Positions 19,044-28,849 of a stretch of DNA of 45,708 nt are shown one piece after another. The stretch is from the NCBI GenBank assembly GCA_027487015.1, contig JAIYEK010000294.1:1-45708 (forward strand). The letters run 5' to 3'. Made by a program: the position numbers and the translations under genes. This DNA is from Erythrobacteraceae bacterium. Its GTDB lineage: Bacteria; Pseudomonadota; Alphaproteobacteria; Sphingomonadales; Sphingomonadaceae. Position 1 is the stretch's first letter. Every line of letters starts with the position of its first letter. The notes under the pieces were generated by a model. It made no database searches and was not told where the DNA came from. It saw nothing but the letters and a program-made list of their open reading frames with translations.

Positions 19044-20553
19044 TACCAATGTCTTCATAGGCCTCGAGGATCATGCAGAGGTCGCCCCCAACTTCGCCGC
19101 GCTGCTGCAACTGACGGCGCGCTACGGCGTGGGCGTGTTCGTCCATGCTGCGGCAGTCGACGACATTCAGCGTGATCGCGATCTAGCGCGGCGCCGTGTC
19201 TCGCTCAGCAAAATTCGCAAGTTCCCTGTCATCGATAAGGTGATGGGCCTGGACCAGCCCGCGCTCGAGGCGCGGTTCGGGCCAATCCGAAAGCCCAATG
19301 ACTTGGTCGATGCGACGCTGCTGCACGCCCTAGACATCGGCGTCGCCGACTTCCTCGTTACGGAAGATCAGGGCCTGCACGAACGCGCCCGGCGTACTTC
19401 GGCGACGCTTAGCGACCGGGTCCTCTACGTCGCGGATGCGGTGTCGTTCCTGCGCACAACCTACGAACCAATCGAGGTAGCACTTCCTCAAATACAGGAG
19501 GTCGACGCGCACCGCATTCCGGCGGAAGACCCGATCTTCGCGAGCTTGCGAGGCGACTATCCAGGCTTCGACGCTTGGTGGCGAGAAAAGTGCGTAAAGC
19601 CGATGCGCAAATGCTGGGTGGTCGTTGACGAGGGCGCGATTGCCGGGCTGGTCGTGCGCAAGGATGAGGCACCGGGTGATACTGACGCGAGCCTGCCGGG
19701 TACTAGGATCCTTAAAGTATGCACCTTCAAAGTGCGGCCCGAGAGCCGCGGGGTCAAACTCGGCGAGCTACTGCTCAAGCAAATCCTCTGGTATGCACAG
19801 ACGAACCGGCACGATGTCGTCTACCTCACCACCTATGCAGGCCAAGCGACCCTCATAGATCTACTCGAATTCTATGGTTTCATGCACACTCATGACAACG
19901 CGAACGGTGAGCGCGTTTATGAGAAGACGCTCTCGAGGGACCCGCTCGCGATTGTCCAGGGCCAGTCCCTTTTCGAGCTTGCTCGCTGCAACTATCCGCG
20001 GTTCGCGACGGGAACGGGTGTCAACGCCTATGTCATTCCGATACAAGAAGCCTATCACGAAGTCCTGTTCCCGGAGCTGATGCAGCGTAGTCAGTTGAGC
20101 CTATTTGGCACGGCCGCGGATCTGGGCATCCACACGCCAGGCAACACGATCCGTAAAGTGTATCTGTGTCGCGCGAAGGCGCAGATCGTCCAGCCCGGTG
20201 CCCTCTTGTTTTTCTACAAGGGGAAGTCCGGGCACCCACCTTCGCAGGCGATCACTACCGTGGGTATCTTCGAAGAAATGGCGCTTGCCCGGTCGACCGA
20301 AGAGTTGCGTCGCATCGCGGGCGGACGGTCGGTCTACAGCGATACGCAGCTCACCATGATGTCAGCTACGCCCGCGCGCCCGGTCAAGGTCATCAACTTT
20401 CTGCTTGCCGGGCATTTTGACCCGGCCATGAAACTGCAGACCCTGAAGAAAGATGGAGTGTTCGCCGACCATCCCCCGCAATCGATCAAACAACTGGACT
20501 CAACGCAACAGGGCGCTTTGTTAAGTTATGCGCAGCTTGGGTTCGCGGTATGA
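19018..20553 (+). CDS. PIN-GNAT-PUA-like (ASCH/EVE) triple-domain protein
   Basis: PIN: YLIDTNVFIGLED, LVDATLLHA, FLVTEDQGLHERA; GNAT: LKVCTFKVRPESRGVKLGELLLKQILWYA...LLEFYGFMHTH; C-terminal KVYLCRAKAQIVQPGALLFFYKGKS...AITTVGIFEEM. Confidence 0.78.
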   Translation: MSVPKYLIDTNVFIGLEDHAEVAPNFAALLQLTARYGVGVFVHAAAVDDIQRDRDLARRRVSLSKIRKFPVIDKVMGLDQPALEARFGPIRKPNDLVDATLLHALDIGVADFLVTEDQGLHERARRTSATLSDRVLYVADAVSFLRTTYEPIEVALPQIQEVDAHRIPAEDPIFASLRGDYPGFDAWWREKCVKPMRKCWVVVDEGAIAGLVVRKDEAPGDTDASLPGTRILKVCTFKVRPESRGVKLGELLLKQILWYAQTNRHDVVYLTTYAGQATLIDLLEFYGFMHTHDNANGERVYEKTLSRDPLAIVQGQSLFELARCNYPRFATGTGVNAYVIPIQEAYHEVLFPELMQRSQLSLFGTAADLGIHTPGNTIRKVYLCRAKAQIVQPGALLFFYKGKSGHPPSQAITTVGIFEEMALARSTEELRRIAGGRSVYSDTQLTMMSATPARPVKVINFLLAGHFDPAMKLQTLKKDGVFADHPPQSIKQLDSTQQGALLSYAQLGFAV

Positions 20554-21098
20554 GCCAGCGCGTTGGACTATTGGGCCTTTCGGGCGTGGGTAAGACAACG
20601 ATGCTTAACCGGCTGTCCGAGAAACATGCGTTCACGCATTTAGAGGCGAGCCGTCTCATTAAGGCTGAGCAGGTGCGCCGGTCGATCACCGCACAATCAT
20701 CGGAAGCATTGCGGACAGGGCCGGTCCTCGACAACCAGGCATTGTTGATCGCCGGATTCCAACATGAGGCGAGCTCTATTAAGGGTGCGATTGTTTTCGA
20801 TGGCCATAGCGTGATCGATAGCGGCAACGGGTTGATCGAAATACCGGCAGCCGTTTTCGCAGCGCTTGAACTCAATGCAGTGTGCTTCTTGCAGGCAGCG
20901 CCCGCCGAAATCTTGGCGCGACGGCGGAGCGACAGCGCACGACAAAGACCGGCTCGGTCCGAGGAGGCACTAGCCGAACATCAGGCGAAGGCAATCGAGG
21001 TTGCAGGGGCAATAGCGGAGCAGCTTTGCCTGCCTTTCGCGCTCATAGGCGATGCGCAAGAAGCTAAGCTAGCCGCATTGATCCGCGGCCTGCCGTAA
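20550..21098 (+). CDS. P-loop nucleotide kinase-like ATPase
   Basis: RVGLLGLSGVGKTTMLNRLSEKHAFTHLEAS; 4-nt overlap with preceding gene. Confidence 0.72.
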   Translation: MSQRVGLLGLSGVGKTTMLNRLSEKHAFTHLEASRLIKAEQVRRSITAQSSEALRTGPVLDNQALLIAGFQHEASSIKGAIVFDGHSVIDSGNGLIEIPAAVFAALELNAVCFLQAAPAEILARRRSDSARQRPARSEEALAEHQAKAIEVAGAIAEQLCLPFALIGDAQEAKLAALIRGLP

Positions 21099-21383
21099 CT
21101 TCGCTAGGCCAACTGATGGCAAATAGTGCGATCTGAAAGAGAAAGTTATTTGTGTTTTCGGTCAGAAAATGCATCGCGCATACTTTTCGATGAGGCGCAG
21201 GCGCCAGAGTGACCTGACGCTTCAGTTCACGGTTTCCCGCTGCAGAACACTCCTAAGCCTGGTCACTGAGCCAATTGTACTCTCTTGTACTTTTTGGCAG
21301 CTAGCGCTTAAGGTGCGATGACCGTGATGAGGGTCCCAACTACGATTGATCGGCAGCGAAGCCGACCGCATGCCCCCAATACC

Positions 21384-22346
21384 TCATTCCTGCGGTGAAG
21401 GCACAGTCATTGACCCAATCGTCTCGATCTCTGCGATCCGCTGAAACTCAGACAGATATTCATGCCGATGGTTCGACAGCCAGCGAACCACCCGGGCGTT
21501 GCCGAGCAGCTTCGCGACATAGCCACGCGCGAAGGTCAGGTGGAGATTGTCGATGCCGTAGCTGTCTTCCACCGACTTCACTTGCGTCTGGAGAGTTGCA
21601 AGCTCCCGCTCCATCCGGGAAATCTGCTGGCTGGTAGGACCCGCTAGATCGTTCTTGCGCGCCTTCTTCGCTGGCGCTGCCAACTGATCTTCAGGCGTGG
21701 CCGCGAGGAGCGCGCGTGCGAAGATCAGCGAGTAATTGTTCTGTCCGATCATCAGGTCCGCCGCCTCGATCTGGCGCATCGGTGACATACGGCGCAGCAT
21801 GTCGAACACCCTCATCGAGCAATTGGTGTCCTTGAGCATGTCCGCAGTCTCTTCGCAGATGCCGTCGAGCAGGCGGAACCGCGCCCGGATCGAACCCACT
21901 TCCAGGCCGAGCGCGTCAGCGATCACGGCCTCGGTGACACCGCGCTCGATGGCGCGCACGATCATCCGGTGCTCCTGGATAGGCGGCAGGCGATTGACGC
22001 GCTTGTTGTAGGTGTAGGTCTCGTCATCGTTGGCGACGAGGCACTCGACCGTTTCGACGCCGAGCTGCTTCAGGACTTCGATGCGCAAATGACCATCGAG
22101 CAGGAAGTATTGCACTGGATTCTTCGGGTTGGGGACGACGGCAGGGGCTTCGACCAAGCCGATCGCTTTGATCGAGCTCACGATCTGGGCATATTTCCGG
22201 CTTTCCCGAACGCCTTCGCGCAATGTTTTCAGGGGCACGATCTGGTCGATGCGCACCGTTACAGACTGGCGCTCGAAGCCTAGTCGGACACGATTGTCGG
22301 CGCCGGGATCAGCGGGCGGGCGCTCTGCTGATGGCCAGTCAGTCAT
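21384..22346 (-). CDS. ParB/RepB-like nuclease-fold protein (second ParB paralogue)
   Basis: QIVPLKTLREG...VSSIKAIGLVEAPAVVPNP...FLLDGHLRIEVLKQLG; HTH region AIERGVTEAVIADALGLEVGSIRARFRLL. Confidence 0.8.
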   Translation of the reverse strand: MTDWPSAERPPADPGADNRVRLGFERQSVTVRIDQIVPLKTLREGVRESRKYAQIVSSIKAIGLVEAPAVVPNPKNPVQYFLLDGHLRIEVLKQLGVETVECLVANDDETYTYNKRVNRLPPIQEHRMIVRAIERGVTEAVIADALGLEVGSIRARFRLLDGICEETADMLKDTNCSMRVFDMLRRMSPMRQIEAADLMIGQNNYSLIFARALLAATPEDQLAAPAKKARKNDLAGPTSQQISRMERELATLQTQVKSVEDSYGIDNLHLTFARGYVAKLLGNARVVRWLSNHRHEYLSEFQRIAEIETIGSMTVPSPQE

Positions 22347-23238
22347 CGACTTCGCCCGCGATCCGCATGGCGAGCGCCCGGGGCATCGTCTCGAGCCCTT
22401 CCGCCCTGAGCAGGGTCAGAAATCCATCGTCGGTCAGCAAATCCTTGATCGCCTCGACGATGAAGAGAAGGCGGGTCTGGGTGAAATCCGACTTCTTCAC
22501 GAGCAGACGCTGCTTTTCCGCCTCGCGCTGATAGACCTGCATCAGGTCGCTGGCAGTCAGCTTGCGGGTGGACCCCTTCCGCCCAAACTTCCCCGCTGAA
22601 ATAGACTTGCTGCGCCCACGCATGCGGAGGTCGAGGAGCCGGCGAACCGAAGCGAGCTTCTTCCCTCTCAGCTTGCCAGTCTCATAGGCTTCCAGCAGCA
22701 GGTTTTGCGCCTCTTCGCTTTCGGCGCGCGAGATTTCCATCGCAAGGCTGATCGGGATCAGCCCCGTCTCGACCGCTGACAGCAGCCGTTCCTCGCCGCG
22801 CTCGAGCAGGGTCACGATCATGCTGACCCACCCACTGGTGATGCCGATTTTGCGGGAGATCTCGGCTTCGGTGTAACCGCGTTTCCGCAGCGCACCGATC
22901 TCGTTCATGACATCGATCGGGCGCTGCACCCGGCGGGCGATGTTCTCCACCAGGCTCATGACGAGGCATTCGCTTTCGCTGGCTTCGATCACGACCGCCG
23001 GAATCTCGGTCTGACCCAGCATCTGAAATGCTTCGAGCCGCCCCTCACCGCACACCAGATCGTACCGGGTGCCGCCAGGACCATCGTGCTTGCTGACCGT
23101 GATCGGACGCTTGAGGCCGATGGTCTCGATATTGTTGACTATCTCGCGGTGCTGACGCTTGTTGCGCGCCCTGGGGTTGAGCACGGTGATCCTCGAAATC
23201 GGGATCATCTCGATGGTCTGGGGGCGGGTGACGGTCAT
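22339..23238 (-). CDS. ParB-like protein
   Basis: NIETIGLKRPITVSKHDGPGGTRYDLVCGEGRLEAFQMLGQTEIPAVV; LVENIARR; HTH GYTEAEISRKIGITSGWVSMIVTLL. Confidence 0.85.
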   Translation of the reverse strand: MTVTRPQTIEMIPISRITVLNPRARNKRQHREIVNNIETIGLKRPITVSKHDGPGGTRYDLVCGEGRLEAFQMLGQTEIPAVVIEASESECLVMSLVENIARRVQRPIDVMNEIGALRKRGYTEAEISRKIGITSGWVSMIVTLLERGEERLLSAVETGLIPISLAMEISRAESEEAQNLLLEAYETGKLRGKKLASVRRLLDLRMRGRSKSISAGKFGRKGSTRKLTASDLMQVYQREAEKQRLLVKKSDFTQTRLLFIVEAIKDLLTDDGFLTLLRAEGLETMPRALAMRIAGEVDD

Positions 23239-24887
23239 CAGGCAGCCTCCGCAACTCTGACGGGCGCGGCGATCTCGTAGAAGAAATCAAGGGCGTCGAA
23301 CCGGTAGGCATCGAGCAGTAGATCGTTGTCCTCGGCGAGCCGCACACGTTCGGCCGCCACGTCCAGCCTAGGGAAGAGATAGTAGTCGAAGGGCTGCCGG
23401 TTGCTGGCGTCCATGCGGACCACCAGGGTGATGTCGGGCATCTTGGAGGTGTCGAAGCGGATCTTCCAGCGCAGCAGACCCGTCGGCGTGGGCGTGCAAC
23501 GGACGATGACGACGGACAGGCTGAACTCATCGTTCACGATGACCCGGTCAGTCTCCAGATCCTGCCATGCTTCGCTCCCTTGGGCCTTCAGGCCTTCAAG
23601 CACCTCGCGAAGAATGTCCGGGTGCAGGCGACGCAGCGCACGATTGACGGCAAGGTAGCGATAGTCGCGATCCGGGGAATACCCGACCAGGCTATAGGCT
23701 CGCAGCAAGCTTCCAAACCGCGACGAATAGGCGCTGCTGGAGGGCAGGCCTTCACATTCGTCGATGATGATCCCCGAGAGCAGGCCCTTGCTTTCGTAGA
23801 CCGTGCGCAATGCATCGATCATTTCGGCATCGGACAGCCTGAAGGACCGTGCGCCGATGAGCGCCTGCGCCGCATCGAACAGGTCCCGCTCGACGATGGC
23901 TTCGAACGCGCCGGGGCTGCGGATCCACATTTCGGGGTCGTTGCGGACCCGCTTCTTCTTCAGCTTGAACGACTGCCGGTTCCACACGTTGTCGCCGACG
24001 TACTTGCCGTTGATGAGGAGCTGATGGACCGTGCCGCGCGTCCACGGCCGCCCCAAATCGGTGACAATACCCCTGCCGTTGAGGTCATCGGCGATTTCGC
24101 GCTCGCTCAGCCCATCATGGACGAAAGCGGCGTAGACGCTGCGAACGACGGCGATTTCCTCATCCGGGCCGGGCGTCAAAATCACGCGGTCGGTCTGAAT
24201 ACTCTTGTGTTCGCCCCGCGAGAGCACGCCCTTGGTCGTGCCCGTTTCATCGATCAAGGTCCGGCGAAGCCCGAACCCGGCAGGTCCGCCTTGACGGTAT
24301 CCCTTCTCGATCAACCGTCCCTGCCCGGCGAAAACCTTGGTCGACAGCTCCCGGCTGTACTCCCCGGCCATCGCGCGCTTGACGCCTTTCACAATGGTCG
24401 AGACCGGGCTCCCGTCATTCTCGAACTGCTCCGCGCAATATTGCACGGCGATCCCGGCACGCTTGCAGATGTACTCGTAGTAGGCGCTTTCGTCGGCGTC
24501 CTGGAACCGGCCCCAGCGACTGATGTCATAGACCAGAACCATGGTGTAATCGGCGGCGCCACTCTGAACGTCGTCGATCAGCTGCTTGAGTGCGTCGCGC
24601 CCTTCGATCTTCAGCCCGCTTTTGCCGGCGTCTGCATAGGTCCGCACGATCTCGATCCCGCGCGCCGCAGCATAATGCCGGATCGCATCGGCCTGGTTCT
24701 CGGTCGAGTATTTCTGATGGTCAGTCGACATGCGAACATATTCGGCCGCGCGCACGAGCCGCGGCGCCTGTTCCCTGCCGTCACTGTCGTCGTAGCCCCA
24801 ATCCTTCAATTTCCGCCCTTTCAATAACGATGCTGCCGTGGCCAGGGCGACCAACCGCTGCAGCGCGAACCACGGACACTCCGCCAT
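23238..24887 (-). CDS. Large serine recombinase
   Basis: AAEYVRMSTDHQKYSTENQADAIRHYA...VLVYDISRWGRF...EYSRELSTKVFAGQ...GFGLRR; recombinase domain LNGRGIVTDLGRPWTRGTVHQLLINGKYVG. Confidence 0.9.
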   Translation of the reverse strand: MAECPWFALQRLVALATAASLLKGRKLKDWGYDDSDGREQAPRLVRAAEYVRMSTDHQKYSTENQADAIRHYAAARGIEIVRTYADAGKSGLKIEGRDALKQLIDDVQSGAADYTMVLVYDISRWGRFQDADESAYYEYICKRAGIAVQYCAEQFENDGSPVSTIVKGVKRAMAGEYSRELSTKVFAGQGRLIEKGYRQGGPAGFGLRRTLIDETGTTKGVLSRGEHKSIQTDRVILTPGPDEEIAVVRSVYAAFVHDGLSEREIADDLNGRGIVTDLGRPWTRGTVHQLLINGKYVGDNVWNRQSFKLKKKRVRNDPEMWIRSPGAFEAIVERDLFDAAQALIGARSFRLSDAEMIDALRTVYESKGLLSGIIIDECEGLPSSSAYSSRFGSLLRAYSLVGYSPDRDYRYLAVNRALRRLHPDILREVLEGLKAQGSEAWQDLETDRVIVNDEFSLSVVIVRCTPTPTGLLRWKIRFDTSKMPDITLVVRMDASNRQPFDYYLFPRLDVAAERVRLAEDNDLLLDAYRFDALDFFYEIAAPVRVAEAA

Positions 24888-24927
24888 CCCCGCACTTTCA
24901 CCAGTGTAGGCCGGAGAGGAGCGGAAG

Positions 24928-25554
24928 ATGTTGCCGAAAAAGGGCAGGAAGTTGCCGAAGTGGGAAGGGGTACTGGCAGGACGACAGATCTATGCCGAGA
25001 CCATCGCTCAGCTATTGGAGCGAGAGCACGGCGGAACGCACCGTGCGGTCAAACAAGTGATGAAGCTGACGGGTGCCAGCGAGCGAACCGTCAAGCACTG
25101 GCTTTCCGGTCAGCACGGACCCGATACTGTGTTCTTTCTGCGCCTGGTCACTAGCTCACCAGTGATCAGGGCATTCGTGATCGGGCTCATCGAAAGCTCG
25201 CAGGGGGCGGCCGATGATCGGCACGGAGTGGATCAAAAAGCTGCTCGCCGATCATTAAAGGCGTCCGATATGCAGCCGCTGCGGCAGGATCGTCGCCAGA
25301 ATGACCGTATAAATGACCCTAAAACTGACCCTATAAATGACCCAATAACCGATGCGCTGAGCGAGCGGCAGCGCTGGTTTCTTGGCCGAGTCGCGGCAGG
25401 CCATCGGTGCCGTGCAGCGGACATTTGTGGCCACTGGAAGGTCAGTGCAAAAACCGCGCGACGGGATATCGCCGCGCTGAGCGCAATGGGCTTGATCAGC
25501 TTCACAGGTGCGCGCCGCAACGGACGCTACAGGTCTGCTTCTGGGGGAGGATAG
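24928..25554 (+). CDS. Helix-turn-helix/winged-helix regulator with DPINDP-type repeat linker
   Basis: AVKQVMKLTGASERTVKHWLSGQHGPD; linker NDPKTDPINDPITD; C-terminal ADICGHWKVSAKTARRDIAALSAMGLI. Confidence 0.65.
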   Translation: MLPKKGRKLPKWEGVLAGRQIYAETIAQLLEREHGGTHRAVKQVMKLTGASERTVKHWLSGQHGPDTVFFLRLVTSSPVIRAFVIGLIESSQGAADDRHGVDQKAARRSLKASDMQPLRQDRRQNDRINDPKTDPINDPITDALSERQRWFLGRVAAGHRCRAADICGHWKVSAKTARRDIAALSAMGLISFTGARRNGRYRSASGGG

Positions 25555-25643
25555 TCCGGGCCGATTTTCAACCGGTCGTAGGCGCCAAGACCCATAGAAA
25601 GTGGAGAGGGAGGGTGGTGTCGAACTCAGCGAAGGAGATCGAC

Positions 25644-26330
25644 ATGCCCCTCTATCCCATCGATATCGAAAAGCGCCTGAAGGCCCTGCAGCGCCAAGCG
25701 CGGTACGAAGCGGAAGGCGCGCCCTACGTCATCTATGCCCTTCTCGATCCTGGTGAGCCCGGTCTGCCGTTTACCGAGGGTCCGTTCAACGGCATACCGT
25801 TCTATGTTGGGCAGAGCTGCGAAATCGAGCGTCGACTACGCCGGCATTTCCGAAAGTCGCAGAAACTCAACCCGGACTGCCAAATGGTCCATCGGCACAT
25901 AGCTCGGTTGTTCGCGCTCGGCCGATTGCCCCGGCTTGCCATTCTCGAGACGACCCAGACGCGCAGCCAAAGCCTGATGGCTGAATTGCGGTGGGGGCAG
26001 CACCTAATGCGCGCGGGGTTTCAGCTGACCAACACGAGCGCCGACATCGAACGGGTCATAAGCCACACTGAGTTGGAGGCATGGTTGGACTTTCGGCGCT
26101 CCTCGATGCTCGCCAGCGAGGCGGCGCAAGAAGGTGCGATGATCGTCCATAAATGTAACTGTGGTCATGTGGACCGGTGGATCGACCCGGCAGATTACGC
26201 GGCATGCTGGTCGAAGCGCCTTAGGGTCTGCAAAATTGCGATGCGGACCCAGCAATGCCCAGGGTGCGGCGAGGCATGCATTTGGTCGCTTGAAGATCGC
26301 GAACTTCTGTCGGCGTACTTTACCAATTGA
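25644..26330 (+). CDS. GIY-YIG-like protein with C-terminal Cys-rich (zinc-ribbon-like) region
   Basis: YVIYALLDP...GIPFYVGQSCEIERRLRRHFRKS; HKCNCGHVDRW...QQCPGCGEACIW. Confidence 0.65.
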   Translation: MPLYPIDIEKRLKALQRQARYEAEGAPYVIYALLDPGEPGLPFTEGPFNGIPFYVGQSCEIERRLRRHFRKSQKLNPDCQMVHRHIARLFALGRLPRLAILETTQTRSQSLMAELRWGQHLMRAGFQLTNTSADIERVISHTELEAWLDFRRSSMLASEAAQEGAMIVHKCNCGHVDRWIDPADYAACWSKRLRVCKIAMRTQQCPGCGEACIWSLEDRELLSAYFTN

Positions 26331-26383
26331 AATCCATAGCGCATTATCCTTTGTGTCGAGGATGAGATCGAGGATGTAAAATT

Positions 26384-28438
26384 GTGATTGGCTTGCTCGA
26401 CAATCCCTTCGCAGTCCTCGGTGTCACGCCTCGATCATCCAAGGCCGAGATACACGATGCAGTCGAAGACGCCCTTCTCGATGCTGAGGGCGTCGAAGAA
26501 GAGCGGCGGTTAGAGATCGCTAGGCAGGCCCTGATTTCACCGAATGAGCGCCTCAAGGCGGAATTGGGCTTTCTTCTTGAGCTTCGGCCCGCTGAGGCGC
26601 GAAAGGCGCTCCGGGCAAGAACGTATGCAGACTGGCGCGGCGTTGCACGGGATGCGGCGGGGATTTCCGGCCTCAACGCGCTGGTGGAGGCAATCTGTAA
26701 GGCCCCGGATATCCAATCTTTCGATGGCCCCTTCCGCGATCTTATAGGGGGCTGGGGGTGCATCAACGAGAGGAACATTGCTCAACAAATCAACGAGGAA
26801 CGGGCAATATCTGGGTTTACCGAGGTCCAGATTGCTGACGTTCGCGCGTCGTTGGCGGACCTTCGCACCCATCACGCATCGCGAACCATCGAAACCCTCG
26901 AGAAACTTGGCAGCGCGCCGCGGTATCTAGCAGATTTGCTCGTTTCGACCCTCAAGCCTGAGGGCAAAAGCCGCGAAGCGTTTGTGACTGCTGCCCTTGA
27001 TTCCTACGCCAATCGCGTGGGTGGCGCATTGGTCAGCGGCGCAGATCGGGTCTTGGCGACGCTGGAGACATACTCAGTTAGCGGCGAAGACGCCGATTTT
27101 GCAACGTTTGAGCAAGCACTTGAAGCGTGGGATGTTCTTGCACAGCCACTGCAAATCGCGGCCGAGGCCAAGGGCGCGGATGAGGAAAACTCAAAAGCGC
27201 TGTACGAGCAGATCCGCTCCGTCGCCATCGATCTCGCTAATGACGAAGATCGACACCACGAGGCACTCAAGATCACGAGCCTTTCGCAGCGGATTTTCGC
27301 TGAACTGCCGGGCGCCGTTGAGTTCCTGAAAAAGGACGCGCGCACGCTAAATGATGTGATCGCGAGCAAAACCCGGGACAAGCATCTGTTGCCTTTGGCT
27401 TTGGCGTTGGAACAGGCGCGCGAAGATCTTGCGGCGACCAGTCGCCAGTTGTCAGCCCACGGTTTCTCGGCATCTGCACCCAAGCCGGTTGGGCCCATCT
27501 GGTCAGCCTACGTCGGCCTTTTGTCTCGCGAAGTGGAGAAGGAAATTCGGGACATCGGCGCGAACCTGGTGCGCAACCTCTCGATCACGCTGTTCAACGA
27601 CAGGCAAGAGCCTGTTCAGGCAAAAATGCTGACCTCACAGCTAGCTGCTGATTCCGACTGGTTCTCGGCCGACGTCCGCACCCAGATAGAAGACGACGAT
27701 AGCTACCTCAATCGGAGCGTGAAGCTTCAAGAACTGCTCGCAGCGATGAAGCGGGAAGATTGGGGGCAGGCCAAGACCCTCTGTGAATCCCTCATACGTG
27801 TGTCGCCTGCTTCCGAGCTCGACGGCCTTCGGAAAATCGAAGCCGTGATCGATGAGAAGCGCAGGTCCCGCAATATCAGCAGGCTTGTCTGGGGCGGGAT
27901 CGCAGCGGCGGTGGTTGGCGGCGTCGTGCTGAATCAAAATGACCGCCCGGCGTACGAAGAGCCAGCTTATGAGGGTCCGTACATTGCGGAAGAGGAAATC
28001 GCGGCGCCCTCCGCCCAAGACGAGGAAAACGAGATAATCGTCAGGCAGGATTCTTCCGATGAAGAAGTGATGCCTTCCACATATCCGGTAGCGCCGCTCT
28101 CGCGTGCTGAGCTTCGCTACTGCCTTAGGCAATCTGAGAGGTTGGATCTCGCCCGAGATCTTGTTGACAGCTTTAGCCAGCAGACCCGATTTAACGCAGC
28201 GGTCTCAGATTTCAATTCGCGCTGCTCAAGCTTTAGATATGACGAAGCTGACATGTCGGTCGTAAGAGCTGAAATCTCTGCAATGCGCGATAGATTGAGA
28301 TCCGAGGCGGCCGAAATTGTCGGCGCAAACAGCATAGCCACGCCACCAATCTACACAGCTCCCTCAAGCAGTCCTTCGTACGAAGAACCTGCTTCCGACT
28401 TCGATGAGACGTTCGGTGTGGAAGATAATGGTCGATAG
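26384..28438 (+). CDS. Membrane-anchored J-domain-like protein (no HPD motif visible)
   Basis: NPFAVLGVTPRSSKAEIHDAVEDALLDAEG at N-terminus; TM LVWGGIAAAVVGGVVLN; directly upstream of GrpE-like and Hsp70 genes. Confidence 0.6.
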   Translation: MIGLLDNPFAVLGVTPRSSKAEIHDAVEDALLDAEGVEEERRLEIARQALISPNERLKAELGFLLELRPAEARKALRARTYADWRGVARDAAGISGLNALVEAICKAPDIQSFDGPFRDLIGGWGCINERNIAQQINEERAISGFTEVQIADVRASLADLRTHHASRTIETLEKLGSAPRYLADLLVSTLKPEGKSREAFVTAALDSYANRVGGALVSGADRVLATLETYSVSGEDADFATFEQALEAWDVLAQPLQIAAEAKGADEENSKALYEQIRSVAIDLANDEDRHHEALKITSLSQRIFAELPGAVEFLKKDARTLNDVIASKTRDKHLLPLALALEQAREDLAATSRQLSAHGFSASAPKPVGPIWSAYVGLLSREVEKEIRDIGANLVRNLSITLFNDRQEPVQAKMLTSQLAADSDWFSADVRTQIEDDDSYLNRSVKLQELLAAMKREDWGQAKTLCESLIRVSPASELDGLRKIEAVIDEKRRSRNISRLVWGGIAAAVVGGVVLNQNDRPAYEEPAYEGPYIAEEEIAAPSAQDEENEIIVRQDSSDEEVMPSTYPVAPLSRAELRYCLRQSERLDLARDLVDSFSQQTRFNAAVSDFNSRCSSFRYDEADMSVVRAEISAMRDRLRSEAAEIVGANSIATPPIYTAPSSSPSYEEPASDFDETFGVEDNGR

Positions 28439-28462
28439 TAACATCTCGGGAGAAGTTGCGTC

Positions 28463-28849
28463 ATGAGTTCGGAAAGAGCTGTTTCTGCCCCCGACGAGGT
28501 GGCTATCTCCGAGATGGCAGTCGATTTTTGGAAGTTGCTGCGCATCTCGGATCGAATGTTGGTGAGTCTGCCTGATGAGAGGCGCACGAGGTTTGCAGCA
28601 CAAACGAGGTTCTCGGCGGGCCGCTTGGAGCAGCATCTGGACGCACTCGATATCAGTCTGGCGACCTTCGAAGGTCAGGTGTTCGGTCCCGAGCTTCCCG
28701 CAATCGCAATCAATGCCGACGATATTGAAAGTGACCCGGCGCCAATCGTCGAGTCTGTTGTCGAGCCTGCCGTGATTTGGAGAGGCAGGGTAATCCAGAA
28801 CGCCAAAGTGATTTTGAAGGGGAGCAACGTCGATGTATCTCGGGATTGA
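28463..28849 (+). CDS. GrpE-like small protein (divergent)
   Basis: C-terminal FEGQVFGPELPA...VEPAVIWRGRVIQNAKVILKG resembles GrpE beta-domain pattern; overlaps Hsp70 start. Confidence 0.45.
   Translation: MSSERAVSAPDEVAISEMAVDFWKLLRISDRMLVSLPDERRTRFAAQTRFSAGRLEQHLDALDISLATFEGQVFGPELPAIAINADDIESDPAPIVESVVEPAVIWRGRVIQNAKVILKGSNVDVSRD

Noticed and set aside
21240-21300. TTGTACT direct repeats downstream of the kinase-like gene as a recombination site
   Set aside because: Only two short copies 'ttgtactctcttgtactttt'; too short to support an att or operator call.
23580-24827. 415 aa plus-strand ORF opposite the serine recombinase
   Set aside because: Antisense shadow; the minus strand encodes recognisable recombinase motifs.
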